A stretch of DNA of 63,449 nt. It comes from Microcoleus vaginatus WJT46-NPBG5. GTDB lineage: Bacteria > Cyanobacteriota > Cyanobacteriia > Cyanobacteriales > Oscillatoriaceae. The notes under the pieces are model-generated. The model made no database searches. It was not told the DNA's origin and saw only the letters and a list, made by a program, of their open reading frames with translations. A program made the translations under genes and the position numbers. Positions 17,099 to 26,787 of the stretch are shown here, piece by piece; within the stretch, counting starts at the first letter, position 1; each line of letters begins with the position of its first letter. Location: NCBI GenBank assembly GCA_019359355.1, contig JAHHHM010000032.1:1-63449 (forward strand), in the 5' to 3' direction.

Positions 17099-17908
17099 CT
17101 ACTTTTGAGCGCGAACAAAGAATTTTGTCGTATCTTCCCAGACTCCTTGATTTGTTGCGAGTCTCTGAATTTCGGCGCTGTACTCAACTTGGAACTGCTC
17201 TAATTGTTCCGGTGACAGTTTAGACAGCAGTGGATGGCCTTTAAAGCTTAAATTAATTAGCTTCCATGATAATTTGTAATCACTGAAACTGCGATGCCGG
17301 CCTGATGGCTCAATTTTAATTTGAATATCTCGAAATCCGGCCTGTTCTAGTAAATTTTGACATCTTTCGGGAGTGCCAAGTGGTTCGAGGATGTGGGGCA
17401 GTGATACGCCTAAAACTTTAGCGCAGATACTTCTGTAAACAGATGCCAGATAAGCCGTTTCTGGCGGAGAGGTAAATGCAACAAACCCCCCAGGTTTAAG
17501 AAAGCGATACCACTTTTGCAAACTGGCAGGGATGTCCGTAAAAAGGACAAGTGCCTCACAGCAAAAGATGGCATCAAAACTGCTATCGCTAAAGTTTATA
17601 GATTCTGCATCTGCTTCAATTAATTCGATGTTTTGCAAGCCGGCAGCAACAACCTTTTCTCTAGCTTGATGAAGCATTCCTGGGGTCATATCTATCCCAA
17701 TGACATGACCCGCTGATCCAACTTTCTCAGCAGCAGGAATCGCAACTAAACCCGTTCCAGTCGCCACATCAAGGATTTTCTGTTCCTTCTGAATTGGCAC
17801 AGATTCAAGTAGAAGTTTGGCTTCCAGCGGATGGCGCGTTCCTTCCTCCCGATCATAGGCAGTTCTAGAATTGTAAAATTCTATGACCAACTGTTGATAA
17901 GTATTCAT
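17099..17908 (-). CDS. class I SAM-dependent methyltransferase
   Basis: About 269 residues. The Rossmann-like SAM-binding motif I is LDVATGTGLVAIPAA near residue 45; motif II (IGIDMTPGML) and motif III (FDAIFCCEALVLF) follow in order. This is the UbiE/COQ5-like methyltransferase_11 arrangement. The ATG at 17908 is preferred to a TTG two codons earlier. Substrate is unknown; the C-terminal third, which usually sets specificity, shows nothing I recognise. It stands next to the NACHT-related relic, with no operon partner. Confidence 0.82.
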   Translation of the reverse strand: MNTYQQLVIEFYNSRTAYDREEGTRHPLEAKLLLESVPIQKEQKILDVATGTGLVAIPAAEKVGSAGHVIGIDMTPGMLHQAREKVVAAGLQNIELIEADAESINFSDSSFDAIFCCEALVLFTDIPASLQKWYRFLKPGGFVAFTSPPETAYLASVYRSICAKVLGVSLPHILEPLGTPERCQNLLEQAGFRDIQIKIEPSGRHRSFSDYKLSWKLINLSFKGHPLLSKLSPEQLEQFQVEYSAEIQRLATNQGVWEDTTKFFVRAQK

Positions 17909-17940
17909 AAGCAATCTCTGCGAGTATCGCTATATTACTT

Positions 17941-18181
17941 CAATGTGGAGTGAGCCGGTGATTAGGCAGAGAGTGCCGGTGAAGCCGGTGAGGGCATCCA
18001 GAAAAGTTTGACTACAACCTTGGGGTGCGCCGGGTGGGGGCAACCTAGATGATGAGGAGGGGGTGTTTATCCCACTCTATAAAGTATTTTTTGACTAGAT
18101 GCTGGTAGATATCGGCAGAGAGGTTATCGAAGCAAGCTGCCGGCACTTCACAGGATTTGGAGGGTTTGGTGGAATCCTTGG
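17941..18181 (-). pseudogene. decayed copy of a NACHT C-terminal domain
   Basis: Read on the minus strand, this non-coding stretch gives fragments HQTLQIL, ADIYQHLVKKYF, EWDKHPLLII and PQGCSQTFLDALTG, with a stop and a deletion between them. These match, in the same order, the C-terminal domain encoded at 19029-19484 (HQTLQLL, ADIYLQLVKIHHC, NWEKHPILIF, PQGFSQTFLDALTR). The Cys-rich middle is missing. It is a remnant of a second NACHT-type gene. Confidence 0.8.
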
Positions 18182-18220
18182 GGTAGTAGTAAGATGGAAA
18201 GATGAATTCAAGGTTGTTTT

Positions 18221-18430
18221 ATGTCAAATCCTGAATTATTCGCTCATCTGCGTCAGTTATCTCGTGCTGAGAAGGTTGAAATGATGCAGTTCTTAATGAC
18301 TGAGTTGGCTAAAGAAGAAAGTTTAAGTTCTTTAGATAATGAGGTTGTTTATCGTGCTTGGTCGCCTTATAATTACGGTAACGCTACTCAGAAATTAATG
18401 AGCTTACTAGAACAACAAGAAACGAGCTGA
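18221..18430 (+). CDS. small antitoxin-like protein
   Basis: 69 residues, mostly helical (LRQLSRAEKVEMMQFLMTEL), ending with a short segment containing WSPYNYGNA. Small proteins with this 'LSRAEKxxxMQFL' start are common in cyanobacteria and often sit by toxin genes; here it lies 78 bases before a RelBE-like pair on the same strand. It may be an orphan antitoxin. No DNA-binding motif is evident. Assignment is tentative. Confidence 0.6.
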   Translation: MSNPELFAHLRQLSRAEKVEMMQFLMTELAKEESLSSLDNEVVYRAWSPYNYGNATQKLMSLLEQQETS

Positions 18431-18508
18431 GAATTTTGAGAGAAGAATAATCGTGATATTTAATTGAATTTCTGCTTTTAAATATGCCTAAATAAAAGGA
18501 ATAAATAT

Positions 18509-18748
18509 ATGAATCGCATATCTTTTCAAGAAATCATAGACTCTGTTGAGCAACTTTCTCTTGAGGAGCAAGAGAATTTGTTTGAACTTATTAAAAAAAG
18601 AAGAATTGAAAAACGACGCTTTGAAATTGCTGCGAATGCTAAAGCTACTTTAGAGTCTTTAAAAGAAGGAACAGCCAAAAAAGGAAGTGTGGATGATTTA
18701 ATTGCTGATTTGTTGGATAATAAAGACGATGAAGATAGTTTGGGATAA
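18509..18748 (+). CDS. antitoxin of a RelBE-type pair
   Basis: 79 residues: helical N-terminus (FQEIIDSVEQLSLEEQENLFELI), a basic stretch KKRRIEKRRFE, and an acidic C-terminal tail. Its end overlaps the toxin start by 20 bases (toxin ATG at 18729), the usual antitoxin-first coupling. It should bind and neutralise the toxin below and may repress their promoter. The family is inferred from context and layout, not from a strong motif. Confidence 0.78.
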   Translation: MNRISFQEIIDSVEQLSLEEQENLFELIKKRRIEKRRFEIAANAKATLESLKEGTAKKGSVDDLIADLLDNKDDEDSLG

Positions 18749-19010
18749 TCGCTTTAAACGTGCTTTTAGAAAATTTATAAAGAAAAATCCTGAAATGAGC
18801 GACAGGATTATTAATGTGCTTACTTTATTAAGTATTGATCATCTGACTCCTTCCTTAAAATCTCATAAATTAACAGGTTCTTTGGAGGGTTTATGGTCTT
18901 GTTCGGTTGCTTATGATTGTCGTATTATCTTTACTTTTTCTCAAGATGACGAATCAGAAGAGTCCCTGATTGTTTTAGTTGATCTTGGCTCTCATGATGA
19001 AGTTTATTAA
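18729..19010 (+). CDS. RelE/YafQ-superfamily mRNA-interferase toxin
   Basis: About 93 residues from the ATG at 18729 (MKIVWDNRFKRAF). Typical RelE/ParE-fold features: basic N-terminal helix, KSHKLTGSLEGLWSCSVAYDCRIIF strand-rich core split by GLWS, and the C-terminal GSHDEVY, where the His and Tyr are probable catalytic residues of YafQ-like ribosome-dependent RNases. It overlaps the antitoxin and ends 18 bases from the convergent NACHT pseudogene. A longer in-frame start at 18702 lies inside the antitoxin and is unlikely. Confidence 0.85.
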   Translation: MKIVWDNRFKRAFRKFIKKNPEMSDRIINVLTLLSIDHLTPSLKSHKLTGSLEGLWSCSVAYDCRIIFTFSQDDESEESLIVLVDLGSHDEVY

Positions 19011-19028
19011 TTAGAAATTCTTTATATA

Positions 19029-22000
19029 TTAGGTTTGTAGGATAGTACGTTGCAACCAAGTAATAATAGTTTGGATAAGGTGCGGATCTTGGGGAGAAAA
19101 GGTGGGAATAGTGGGATGAGGTGAGCCGGCAATCAGGCAGATTGTAGCATCAAAGCGAGTGAGGGCATCGAGAAAAGTTTGGCTAAAACCTTGGGGCATC
19201 GCGTCTTCGTAGAAAATGAGGATGGGGTGTTTTTCCCAGTTTAGGAGTTCCCAGTATATTTTGAGTTCTGTGAGGGTGCGGGGTGTGCCTTCGGTGCATT
19301 TGGGGCAGTGGTGTATTTTGACGAGCTGCAGGTAGATGTCGGCGGCAGGGTTATCACGGTTATCGAATTTGCTGCCGGTGATGCAGAGGAGTTGCAGGGT
19401 TTGGTGGTGGTTGGTTTCGGTGAGTTGGGTTTGCAGAAGTTGGGGGAGTTGGGTGAGGTTGAGGGTTTGGATATAGGGGGAGGTTTAGTTTTCGGTTAAA
19501 CCGTGCCATGCGCGGTAGAAGTCCGGGTAGGGGAGTTCTTGGGCAATGTTCCAGAGAACTTTGTAACAGCACTGAAATAATACAAAATTGTTTTCATAGG
19601 TTTCATAGTTGAAATGGGCTTGAAGGGGAGAAACTAAACCTTTTCGTTGTTCGTCGGTGGTGACGATTCTACCTAAGCTTGAAACTGCTAGTGTACGGGT
19701 GTCTTTATCCTCAGAGATTTCGAGAGCTTTGAGCAACCCAGCGATCGCTTGTAGATTTCCTTGTCCTATTTTCCCTAGATGATAAGTCGCAATCTTACGA
19801 TTTTCTTCATTTTCAGTAGTTTGGAGAATTTTGGTCAAGGCACTGATCGCCTAGGTATTACTTTGTTCAATTTTCCCTAAACTCTCAGCCGCCTGCACAA
19901 GAGTCTCTTCATCCTTAAAGGTTTCCAGAACTTTGACCAACGCTGTGATCGCATCGGAATTGCCATGTCCTATTTCCCCTAAACTCCTAGTCGCCTGCTG
20001 ACAAGTAAATGCATTCTTAGAGGTTGCCAGAACTTTGACCAATGCTGCGGTCGCATCGGAATTGCCATGTCCTATTTTCCCTAAACTCTCAGCCACCTGG
20101 TAACAAGTAAACTCATCCTTAGAGGTTTCTAGAACTGTGACCAATGCTGCGATTGTCTGGGGATTACTGCGTCTGATATTTCCTAAAGCCTTAGCTACCT
20201 GACCACGAATTTTTTCATCTTCAGAGGTTTCTAGAACTGTGACCAACGCTGCGATTGTCTGGGGATTGCCGCGTTTGATGTTTCCTAAAGTCTTAGCCGC
20301 TAGCCAACGAGTATCTTCATCCTTAGAGGTTTCTAGAACGTTGACCAATGCAGCGATCGACTCGTAATTGTCATGTGCTATTTTCCCTAAACTCTCAGCC
20401 GCGTTCCTACGAGTCTTTTCATCCTTAGAGGTTTCTAGAACTTTGACCAGCGCCGCAATCGACTCGACATTTCTTTGTTCGGGTTCAGTAAACTGTACAG
20501 TAAAAGACGCCCGCTTACGGGTAGATTCATCCTTAGAGATTTCAAAAAGTTTGAGCCACGCAGCTCTCGCTTTTGGATTTCCGGGGTCAATTTTCTCTAA
20601 ACTGTCAGCTACCAGGGTATGGATATGAATAACTTCAGGATATTGGGATTGTTCAAGGAGCTGATAGAGTTCCTGAATAATACGTTGTTGGTCACTTTGG
20701 GGGAGGATTTCACTGTTTTCAATGATAAACCTTTGCCATTCCTGTTTTTCGTCGTTGAAATAACCGAAACACCATTTTACTACCTTCTGTACGATCGCAT
20801 CAGCAAGAGAACAGGTTTTAAACTCTCCAATCCCTGCTGCTGCAAGGAAATAGGCGCGATACTCATAAAACCCCCTATCTGCTTCCTCAAAATTCCACTC
20901 TCCACACCCATCATCAAATTTCACTAACTTCTCAATAAACTCCTCTTTCTCCCCTTTCGCAACATCCCCACGTCCCAACCATAACAAAATCACCTGCTTC
21001 CACTGCGACTCAAAAATCCGATATTCCTTCCCCGCCACCGGAAAATTCACATGATTTCGAGGTAAAAAATAATCCCAATCTTCCACCGCTAACGCTGCAA
21101 AATACTCCTGAAACGTCGCATGATAAAATACGCAAATCCTCTCTGGAAACTGTTCCACCCGATTCAACCACCCCAACTTCATCACCGCCTGAAAAATCGG
21201 GCGACTTCCCAAAACCTTCAATACCCAACTTTCCCGCAACCGTAACCGCGAAACCTCATCTTTCTGTTCCATCGCCACCAACGCCAACTGCGCCAAAGCT
21301 TTATCAATTGCCTCCCGTTGATCTAAAATCTCCTCATCCGCCTTCCAGTCATACACCCAATCCACAAACTGCCCGTATAACCCCGCCTGCGTTTCTGGCA
21401 AACCGCCCCCCGTCTGCCAAATTTGACACAACATCCACAACCGCAAGGGATTTTGAATCAACTCCTTGAGACGGGAATTTCCCGACTGTGCTAACGCCGC
21501 CTCTAAACTCTCTCCCGTCGCTGCATCTCCCATCATCGCAAACCAACGGCGAATATAGTCCGTCACCTGTTCCGGGTTAAACTCCAAATTGCGAAACACA
21601 TCAAACCCGGAAAAAGCATTCTTATCCGCTTCCCAGACATTTACCCGACAAGTCACTACCACCCGCGCCGCTTGCACCCATCCCCCCAACAGTGCGGAAA
21701 CATGGCGCGTTTCTACCCTCGATGTCATTTCATCTAACCCATCCAACAATAGCCAAATCTGGTGTTTCTGTTGGGTGAGTTCGTCAATAGTGAGGCTTTT
21801 ACCTATTTGTTTCAGCCAGACTTCTTCGATATATTGGGTAATTGTCGGTTGGGTTAAATCTGCCAAAGATACCCAAATTGGCCAACCCAAATCTTGCTCT
21901 AAAATCCAATCTGCAATTTTCTGTAACCGCGTCGTTTTCCCCGAACCGGGTTCGCCAATAATCGCTATTTTTCGCCCTTGACTAATTTGGCTCTTCCCTT

Positions 22001-22274
22001 GCCGCAATACATCCTCAAAAAAGCGTTCTTCAGCAATGGGAATAAGTTTTTCTTCTTCCTTTTCTTCTGGCTGATTCCTTGAGGGAGGTTTAGGCGGTTT
22101 GCGTTCAACAATTGCTAAGGGAACATAAATGTCATCGAGTTGCGGAGTCACCCCGTAGGCGTTGGTAAAGGGGTTAGTGGTGAGTTGCTTTGATAGCGCC
22201 AGGTTTTGCCCGCAGATTTCTTGCCATTGCTCAAAGGAAAGAAACTTTACCCGATTCCCTGCGGGCGAATCTAG
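19029..22274 (-). pseudogene. NACHT-HEAT STAND NTPase frame interrupted by in-frame stops
   Basis: From the codon after the TGA at 22275-22277 down to the TAA at 19029-19031 the frame is continuous, apart from a TAG at 19851-19853 and a TAA at 19485-19487. Numbered from the GTG at 22151, Walker A GEPGSGKT is at 66-73 and Walker B LLLDGLDE at 134-141, followed by NPLRLW and FYHATFQEYFAA, as in NACHT proteins. About eight HEAT repeats of 34 residues follow. The last segment (19029-19484) has CITGSKFDN, HHCPKC and GFSQTFLDAL and may be a Cys/His-containing NACHT C-terminal domain. No ATG and no good ribosome site precede the NACHT part; GTG 22151 is the only plausible start. Such proteins are STAND NTPases, some with antiphage roles. 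Either a recent pseudogene or a recoded gene. Confidence 0.8.
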
Positions 22275-22673
22275 TCAAAACGTGCCACCATTAAACGTAT
22301 TGCCCTGGAAGACGTTTTTAATGTTATCTGCTAACTTTTGAGCATTGTAAACAGAGGGTTGCTGAGAGACAAAATTAGAGAGCTTGGGATTAGGATCAGT
22401 TTGAGCTGCTGCAACTAAGTCTTGAAGTAGTTGAGCAAAATGAGGATCGCGCTCAGCTTCCTTTTTTACAGTTTCTGCTGCTTGAGCATAGTCTATCTCT
22501 GCTGGAGCGATTTCAATCGCAGTAACTATCTCCGGTGACTTATTCCGTAGTGAAGCAAGAACTTTACCACTTCGATCAAGGACGGCTTCTCCCAGCTTTT
22601 CTCCAGTTTTTTCTAATGCTTTGGTAGTTATAATAGTAGAAATAGCCAAGGCTGCTGCTAGTAGCGGTTCCAT
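22275..22673 (-). CDS. small NACHT-associated N-terminal protein
   Basis: 132 residues: hydrophobic helical start (LLAAALAISTIITTKALEKTGEKLGEAVLD), a basic middle, and a C-terminus QGNTFNGGTF. Proteins of this type are frequent in cyanobacteria beside or fused to NACHT and other STAND genes, possibly as adaptor or effector-associated modules (inference). Its TGA is immediately followed, in the same frame, by the NACHT sequence with no start codon in between, which suggests that the two were once one protein or are translationally linked. ATG at 22673 is a clean start. Confidence 0.72.
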   Translation of the reverse strand: MEPLLAAALAISTIITTKALEKTGEKLGEAVLDRSGKVLASLRNKSPEIVTAIEIAPAEIDYAQAAETVKKEAERDPHFAQLLQDLVAAAQTDPNPKLSNFVSQQPSVYNAQKLADNIKNVFQGNTFNGGTF

Positions 22674-22985
22674 AAGTTAATGAAATAGCCTATATCGTTG
22701 AAAGGGACATATCCACTCTTACTATAAGAGTAAAAACCTGATAGTTCCTGAATTTAATAAAATTTTATTTTGCAAAGTGCGAAATCGGCTCTCATTCAAA
22801 CCCCACAAATCAGCCAGAAATCAAGTCAAAATTTGCCACAATATCACCTCAGACCCAGACACCGGCAACCGGCAGCCGGCTCAAACCCTCTACGCTCCCC
22901 ATAAAGACCGTGCTAACCTATACAGCATCGTTAAACTAATTAATAATCCTTTAAGTCTCGCTCACAACCTGGCCACCCAGCCAAC
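22674..22985. other. divergent intergenic region with a stem-loop at 22715-22731
   Basis: 312 bases between the NACHT locus and smc. actctta-cta-taagagt (22715-22731) is a 7-bp stem just upstream of the minus-strand gene and may be an operator or attenuator. No gene seen. Confidence 0.45.
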
Positions 22986-25900
22986 ATGGTTCACATCAAG
23001 CGTCTGGAACTCACCAACTTTAAATCCTTTGGCGGCACAACAGCGATTCCGCTGCTGCCGGTGTTTACCGTGGTTTCGGGACCCAATGGATCGGGCAAAT
23101 CGAATATTCTTGATGCACTGCTGTTTGCCCTCGGACTTTCTACCTCCAAGGGGATGCGGGCAGAACGGTTGCCTGATCTGGTCAACAACACCCAAAACCC
23201 TCGCGGCACAATCGAAGCCAGCGTCACCGTTACCTTCGATCTCACCGATGAACCGGCATTCCTAGAAGAAAAAGAGGATCAAGAATTCTGGGGAGAAACG
23301 GAAAATGGCAATGGCAAAAGCTCAAAACCCGAAGAAACTCCCCCACCGGCACTCCCCAATCCCGCCTTTAACAGTGAGTGGAGTGTGACGCGTAAACTTC
23401 GTGTTACCAAACAAGGCACCTACACTTCCAACTATTACATCAACGGTAGCCCCTGCACCCTCACGGAACTGCACGAACAACTGAACCGGCTGCGAATTTA
23501 TCCTGAAGGCTACAACGTCGTACTTCAGGGGGATGTCACCAGCATCATTTCCATGAATCCCCGTGAACGACGAGAGATTATTGACGAACTCGCCGGCGTT
23601 GCTGCTTTTGATCGAAAAATAGTCCTTGCCAAAGAAAAGTTAGACGAAGTTAAAGAACACGAAGAACGCAGTCGTATTGTCGAAAAAGAACTGATCGCCC
23701 AGCGAGATCGTTTGGCATCGGATCGCAGCAAAGCGGAAAAATACCAAAAGCTGCGGGTGGAACTTCACGAAAAAGAACAATTAGAAATTGTCCTGGTGTG
23801 GCGTCAGTTGCAGCAGCAGGAGTGGCAACTTCGAGAACATATCGAAGCCGGCGAACGGACTTGCAACGACCTTACCGCCCAAATTAGCGCCGTTACAGAA
23901 GAAATTTCTCAGGCAACGGCTGAACTCGACCGGCTCAACACTCGCGTCAAAGCCTTGGGCGAAGAAGAACTTCTCGCGGTGCAATCTACCCTCGCCAGTC
24001 AGGAAGCGGAAAATCGGCAACTGCAAAGCCGGCAGCAAGAACTGGAAACTGCCCAACGCGAAACGGCAAATCTGTTGTCACAAACAGACAAAAAAGTCAA
24101 AGAATATCGGCAAACCCTTGAACAACTCACGCAACAGCATCTTCTAGAGACAAAAGCCCTCGTTAGCCGGCAACAAGAACGGGATGAAGCCCAGCAAACT
24201 CTCAACGAGCTGCGAGTAAAATCTGAAACAAGCGCTGATGCCTCTGAAGCCTGGGTGCAGCAGCAAACCGAACTCCACCGGCAGATAGAAACCCTCCAAC
24301 AAAGCCTCAATCCCCAGCGCACGGAACAAGCGAAACTGCGGGAACGTGCCGATCAGCTAGAACGCCAAATCCAAGAGCAAAGCCAATCTTTGCAAACCTT
24401 GGAGGTAGAATTAGCCGGCAAACAAGCTCATCTCGCAGATAACGAACAAACGCGCCATCCTGTATCTCAGCAGCAAGTCGAATCCTTAACCCAGGCGGTT
24501 GCTGCCGCTGAACAAGAACTGCAAATTCAGCAAGAAACCCAGAAGCGCCTGCTAGCGGAGCAACGGGAAAAACAACGCCAGCTTGATAAACTGGAAGCCC
24601 AAGCCCAAGCCATGCAAGAAGCCACCGGCACAGGTGCCAGCCAAGTGATTACGGCTGCCGGCATCCGAGGTGTATGTGGTTCAGTCGCCCAGTTGGGACG
24701 CACTGAACCTCGATTTCAGTTAGCTTTGGAAACCGCTGCTGGGGGGCGTTTGGGAAATTTAGTCGTGGAAGATGATAGCGTCGCCGCCGCCGCCATTGCA
24801 CTGCTCAAGCAAAAAAGAGCCGGTCGTGCCACCTTCCTCCCCCTGAATAAAATTCGTCCGGGCCGGTTTTCCCCGCTGAATCAGTTAAACCAAGCCTTAG
24901 GATTTATTGACTACGCGATTAATTTAATTGATTGCGATCCCCGCTATGACGACGTTTTTGCTTATGTTTTTGGAAATACCGCTGTTTTCGACATTTTAGA
25001 CAATGGCCGTCGTTATCTCGGCCAAATCCGCATTGTTACGCTCGAAGGCGATATTCTCGAAAGCACCGGCGCAATGACCGGCGGTAGCACCGGCAGTGCT
25101 GGTTCGCGCTTGCATTTTGGCACCGGCACCGCCACCGAATCCGGCGAAATCCCCGCCTTACGCTCCCGTTTGCAAGAAATTGAGCAAATTTTAGAACGCT
25201 GTACAGCCGCCATTACCCAAGCAACAGCAGCGGTAAAAGCGCGAAATCAGGAGCTAATCGAAGCCAAACAGCAGCAGCGGGAAAGTCAGTTAAAATCTGA
25301 GCAAATTCAAAAAGAAATCAAAAATTTAACCGCGCAACAAGAGCAATTGCGCCTGCAGCTGGTTAAAAATAACCAAGAACTTTCCGATGCCCAAGGCCGG
25401 CTGTATATTCTAGAAGTCGAGTTGCCGGCGCAAGAAGCCCAGCTACAACAACACCGGCAAGCCTTAGCAGAACTTGAACAATCGCAAACTCATAGTGAAT
25501 GGCAGCAAATCCAAGTCAGCATCCGTGCTCAAGAAGCTAAAGTCAATGAATGCTTAACAGCCTTGCGTTCAGTTGAGCAAACGCTGCAAGACTTGGAAAA
25601 TCAACGCCAGCGGCTAGAAGAGAAAATTCAAGAAAGTCAGCAGCGTTTGGAAGAATATCACTCCCAGCGCTCAACCCAACAACAACAGCACTCAGCACTC
25701 AGCACTCAGCACTCAGCACTTCAGCAGCAAATTGTCCAGACAAAAGCATCACTAGCTGTGTTAGAAGAGAAGCTAGGGGAAGAGAAGCAGGCGCGGGATC
25801 AGGCGGAATCTCAACTGCGAGAGCGGCACTTGGCTAAACAGCAGCGAGAGTGGCAACTGCAAAAGCATCAGGAAAATCAGCAAGCGCGTCGGGAAAAACT

Positions 25901-26648
25901 GGAAACCCTGCACGAAGAGTTGCAGGCGAAACAGGCGGAATTGCCCGATCCTCTGCCGGCAGTTCCAGAAAAAGTCGATGCAAAAGACCTTTCTGCCTTA
26001 CAGCAAGACGTGCGTTCCCTGCAAAAACGCTTGCAAGCAATGGAGCCGGTGAATATGCTGGCGCTGGAAGAATATGAGCGTACCCAAACACGTCTGGACG
26101 AATTAAGTCAGAAATTGGCAACATTGGAAGGCGAACGCACGGAATTATTACTGCGAATCGAAAACTTCACCACTTTGCGCCTGCGTGCGTTTAAAGAAGC
26201 CTTTGACGCGGTGAACGAAAACTTTCAGACGATTTTTGCCGAACTTTCAGACGGGGATGGCTACCTGCAACTGGATGATCCCGAAGATCCGTTCAGTGCC
26301 GGCCTTAATCTCGTCGCCCACCCCAAAGGCAAGCCGGTGCAGCGCCTTGCATCCATGTCTGGGGGAGAAAAATCGCTGACTGCCCTCAGCTTTATCTTTG
26401 CCCTGCAACGCTACCGCCCGTCTCCGTTCTATGCTTTTGATGAAGTTGATATGTTCTTAGATGGAGCAAATGTAGAGCGATTAGCTAAAATGATCAAACA
26501 ACAAGCACAACAGGCGCAATTTATTGTCGTCAGTCTCCGCCGGCCTATGATTGAATCTTCTGAGCGTACCATTGGTGTGACGCAGGCCAGGGGAGCCTAC
26601 ACGCAAGTTATTGGACTGAACCTACAGTCTAAAAGTGCATCTGTGTGA
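22986..26648 (+). CDS. smc: chromosome segregation protein SMC
   Basis: A 1220-residue SMC ATPase that organises and segregates the chromosome. Walker A GPNGSGKSN lies at residues 32-40, long coiled coils span about 180-520 and 720-1020, the hinge (GVCGSVAQLG...AGGRLGNLVVED) lies between them, and the C-terminal head has the signature SGGEKSLTAL and Walker B FYAFDEVD. Full length. Oddly, the second coiled coil near residue 900 contains HSALSTQHSALQQQ, encoded by 4.5 tandem copies of the intergenic heptamer cactcag. Partners ScpA/ScpB are not in the window. The next gene on this strand is a PRC-barrel protein. Confidence 0.97.
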   Translation: MVHIKRLELTNFKSFGGTTAIPLLPVFTVVSGPNGSGKSNILDALLFALGLSTSKGMRAERLPDLVNNTQNPRGTIEASVTVTFDLTDEPAFLEEKEDQEFWGETENGNGKSSKPEETPPPALPNPAFNSEWSVTRKLRVTKQGTYTSNYYINGSPCTLTELHEQLNRLRIYPEGYNVVLQGDVTSIISMNPRERREIIDELAGVAAFDRKIVLAKEKLDEVKEHEERSRIVEKELIAQRDRLASDRSKAEKYQKLRVELHEKEQLEIVLVWRQLQQQEWQLREHIEAGERTCNDLTAQISAVTEEISQATAELDRLNTRVKALGEEELLAVQSTLASQEAENRQLQSRQQELETAQRETANLLSQTDKKVKEYRQTLEQLTQQHLLETKALVSRQQERDEAQQTLNELRVKSETSADASEAWVQQQTELHRQIETLQQSLNPQRTEQAKLRERADQLERQIQEQSQSLQTLEVELAGKQAHLADNEQTRHPVSQQQVESLTQAVAAAEQELQIQQETQKRLLAEQREKQRQLDKLEAQAQAMQEATGTGASQVITAAGIRGVCGSVAQLGRTEPRFQLALETAAGGRLGNLVVEDDSVAAAAIALLKQKRAGRATFLPLNKIRPGRFSPLNQLNQALGFIDYAINLIDCDPRYDDVFAYVFGNTAVFDILDNGRRYLGQIRIVTLEGDILESTGAMTGGSTGSAGSRLHFGTGTATESGEIPALRSRLQEIEQILERCTAAITQATAAVKARNQELIEAKQQQRESQLKSEQIQKEIKNLTAQQEQLRLQLVKNNQELSDAQGRLYILEVELPAQEAQLQQHRQALAELEQSQTHSEWQQIQVSIRAQEAKVNECLTALRSVEQTLQDLENQRQRLEEKIQESQQRLEEYHSQRSTQQQQHSALSTQHSALQQQIVQTKASLAVLEEKLGEEKQARDQAESQLRERHLAKQQREWQLQKHQENQQARREKLETLHEELQAKQAELPDPLPAVPEKVDAKDLSALQQDVRSLQKRLQAMEPVNMLALEEYERTQTRLDELSQKLATLEGERTELLLRIENFTTLRLRAFKEAFDAVNENFQTIFAELSDGDGYLQLDDPEDPFSAGLNLVAHPKGKPVQRLASMSGGEKSLTALSFIFALQRYRPSPFYAFDEVDMFLDGANVERLAKMIKQQAQQAQFIVVSLRRPMIESSERTIGVTQARGAYTQVIGLNLQSKSASV
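25689..25720 (+). repeat. heptamer short tandem repeat (CACTCAG) inside smc
   Basis: Four and a half exact copies of cactcag lie in frame within the SMC coiled coil. The same heptamer occurs between genes (for example 31440-31466). Because three units make 21 bases, the insertion stays in frame and encodes repeats of HSALSTQ. Confidence 0.9.
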
Positions 26649-26787
26649 TTTTTTTACAGTTACTATGTAGTTAGTCTGAAGTCCAGGGTATCGGTGAGCG
26701 ACCAAAAATCGCTGCAAGCCGATAAAGGACACTCAGACAAAGATACAAAGGACACAATTAGGATTCGAGAGCAGGACTCGAGCAAGA

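Noticed and set aside
19360-19572. Frame encoding a Pro-rich peptide on the minus strand
   Set aside because: It is a shadow frame of the NACHT C-terminal domain.
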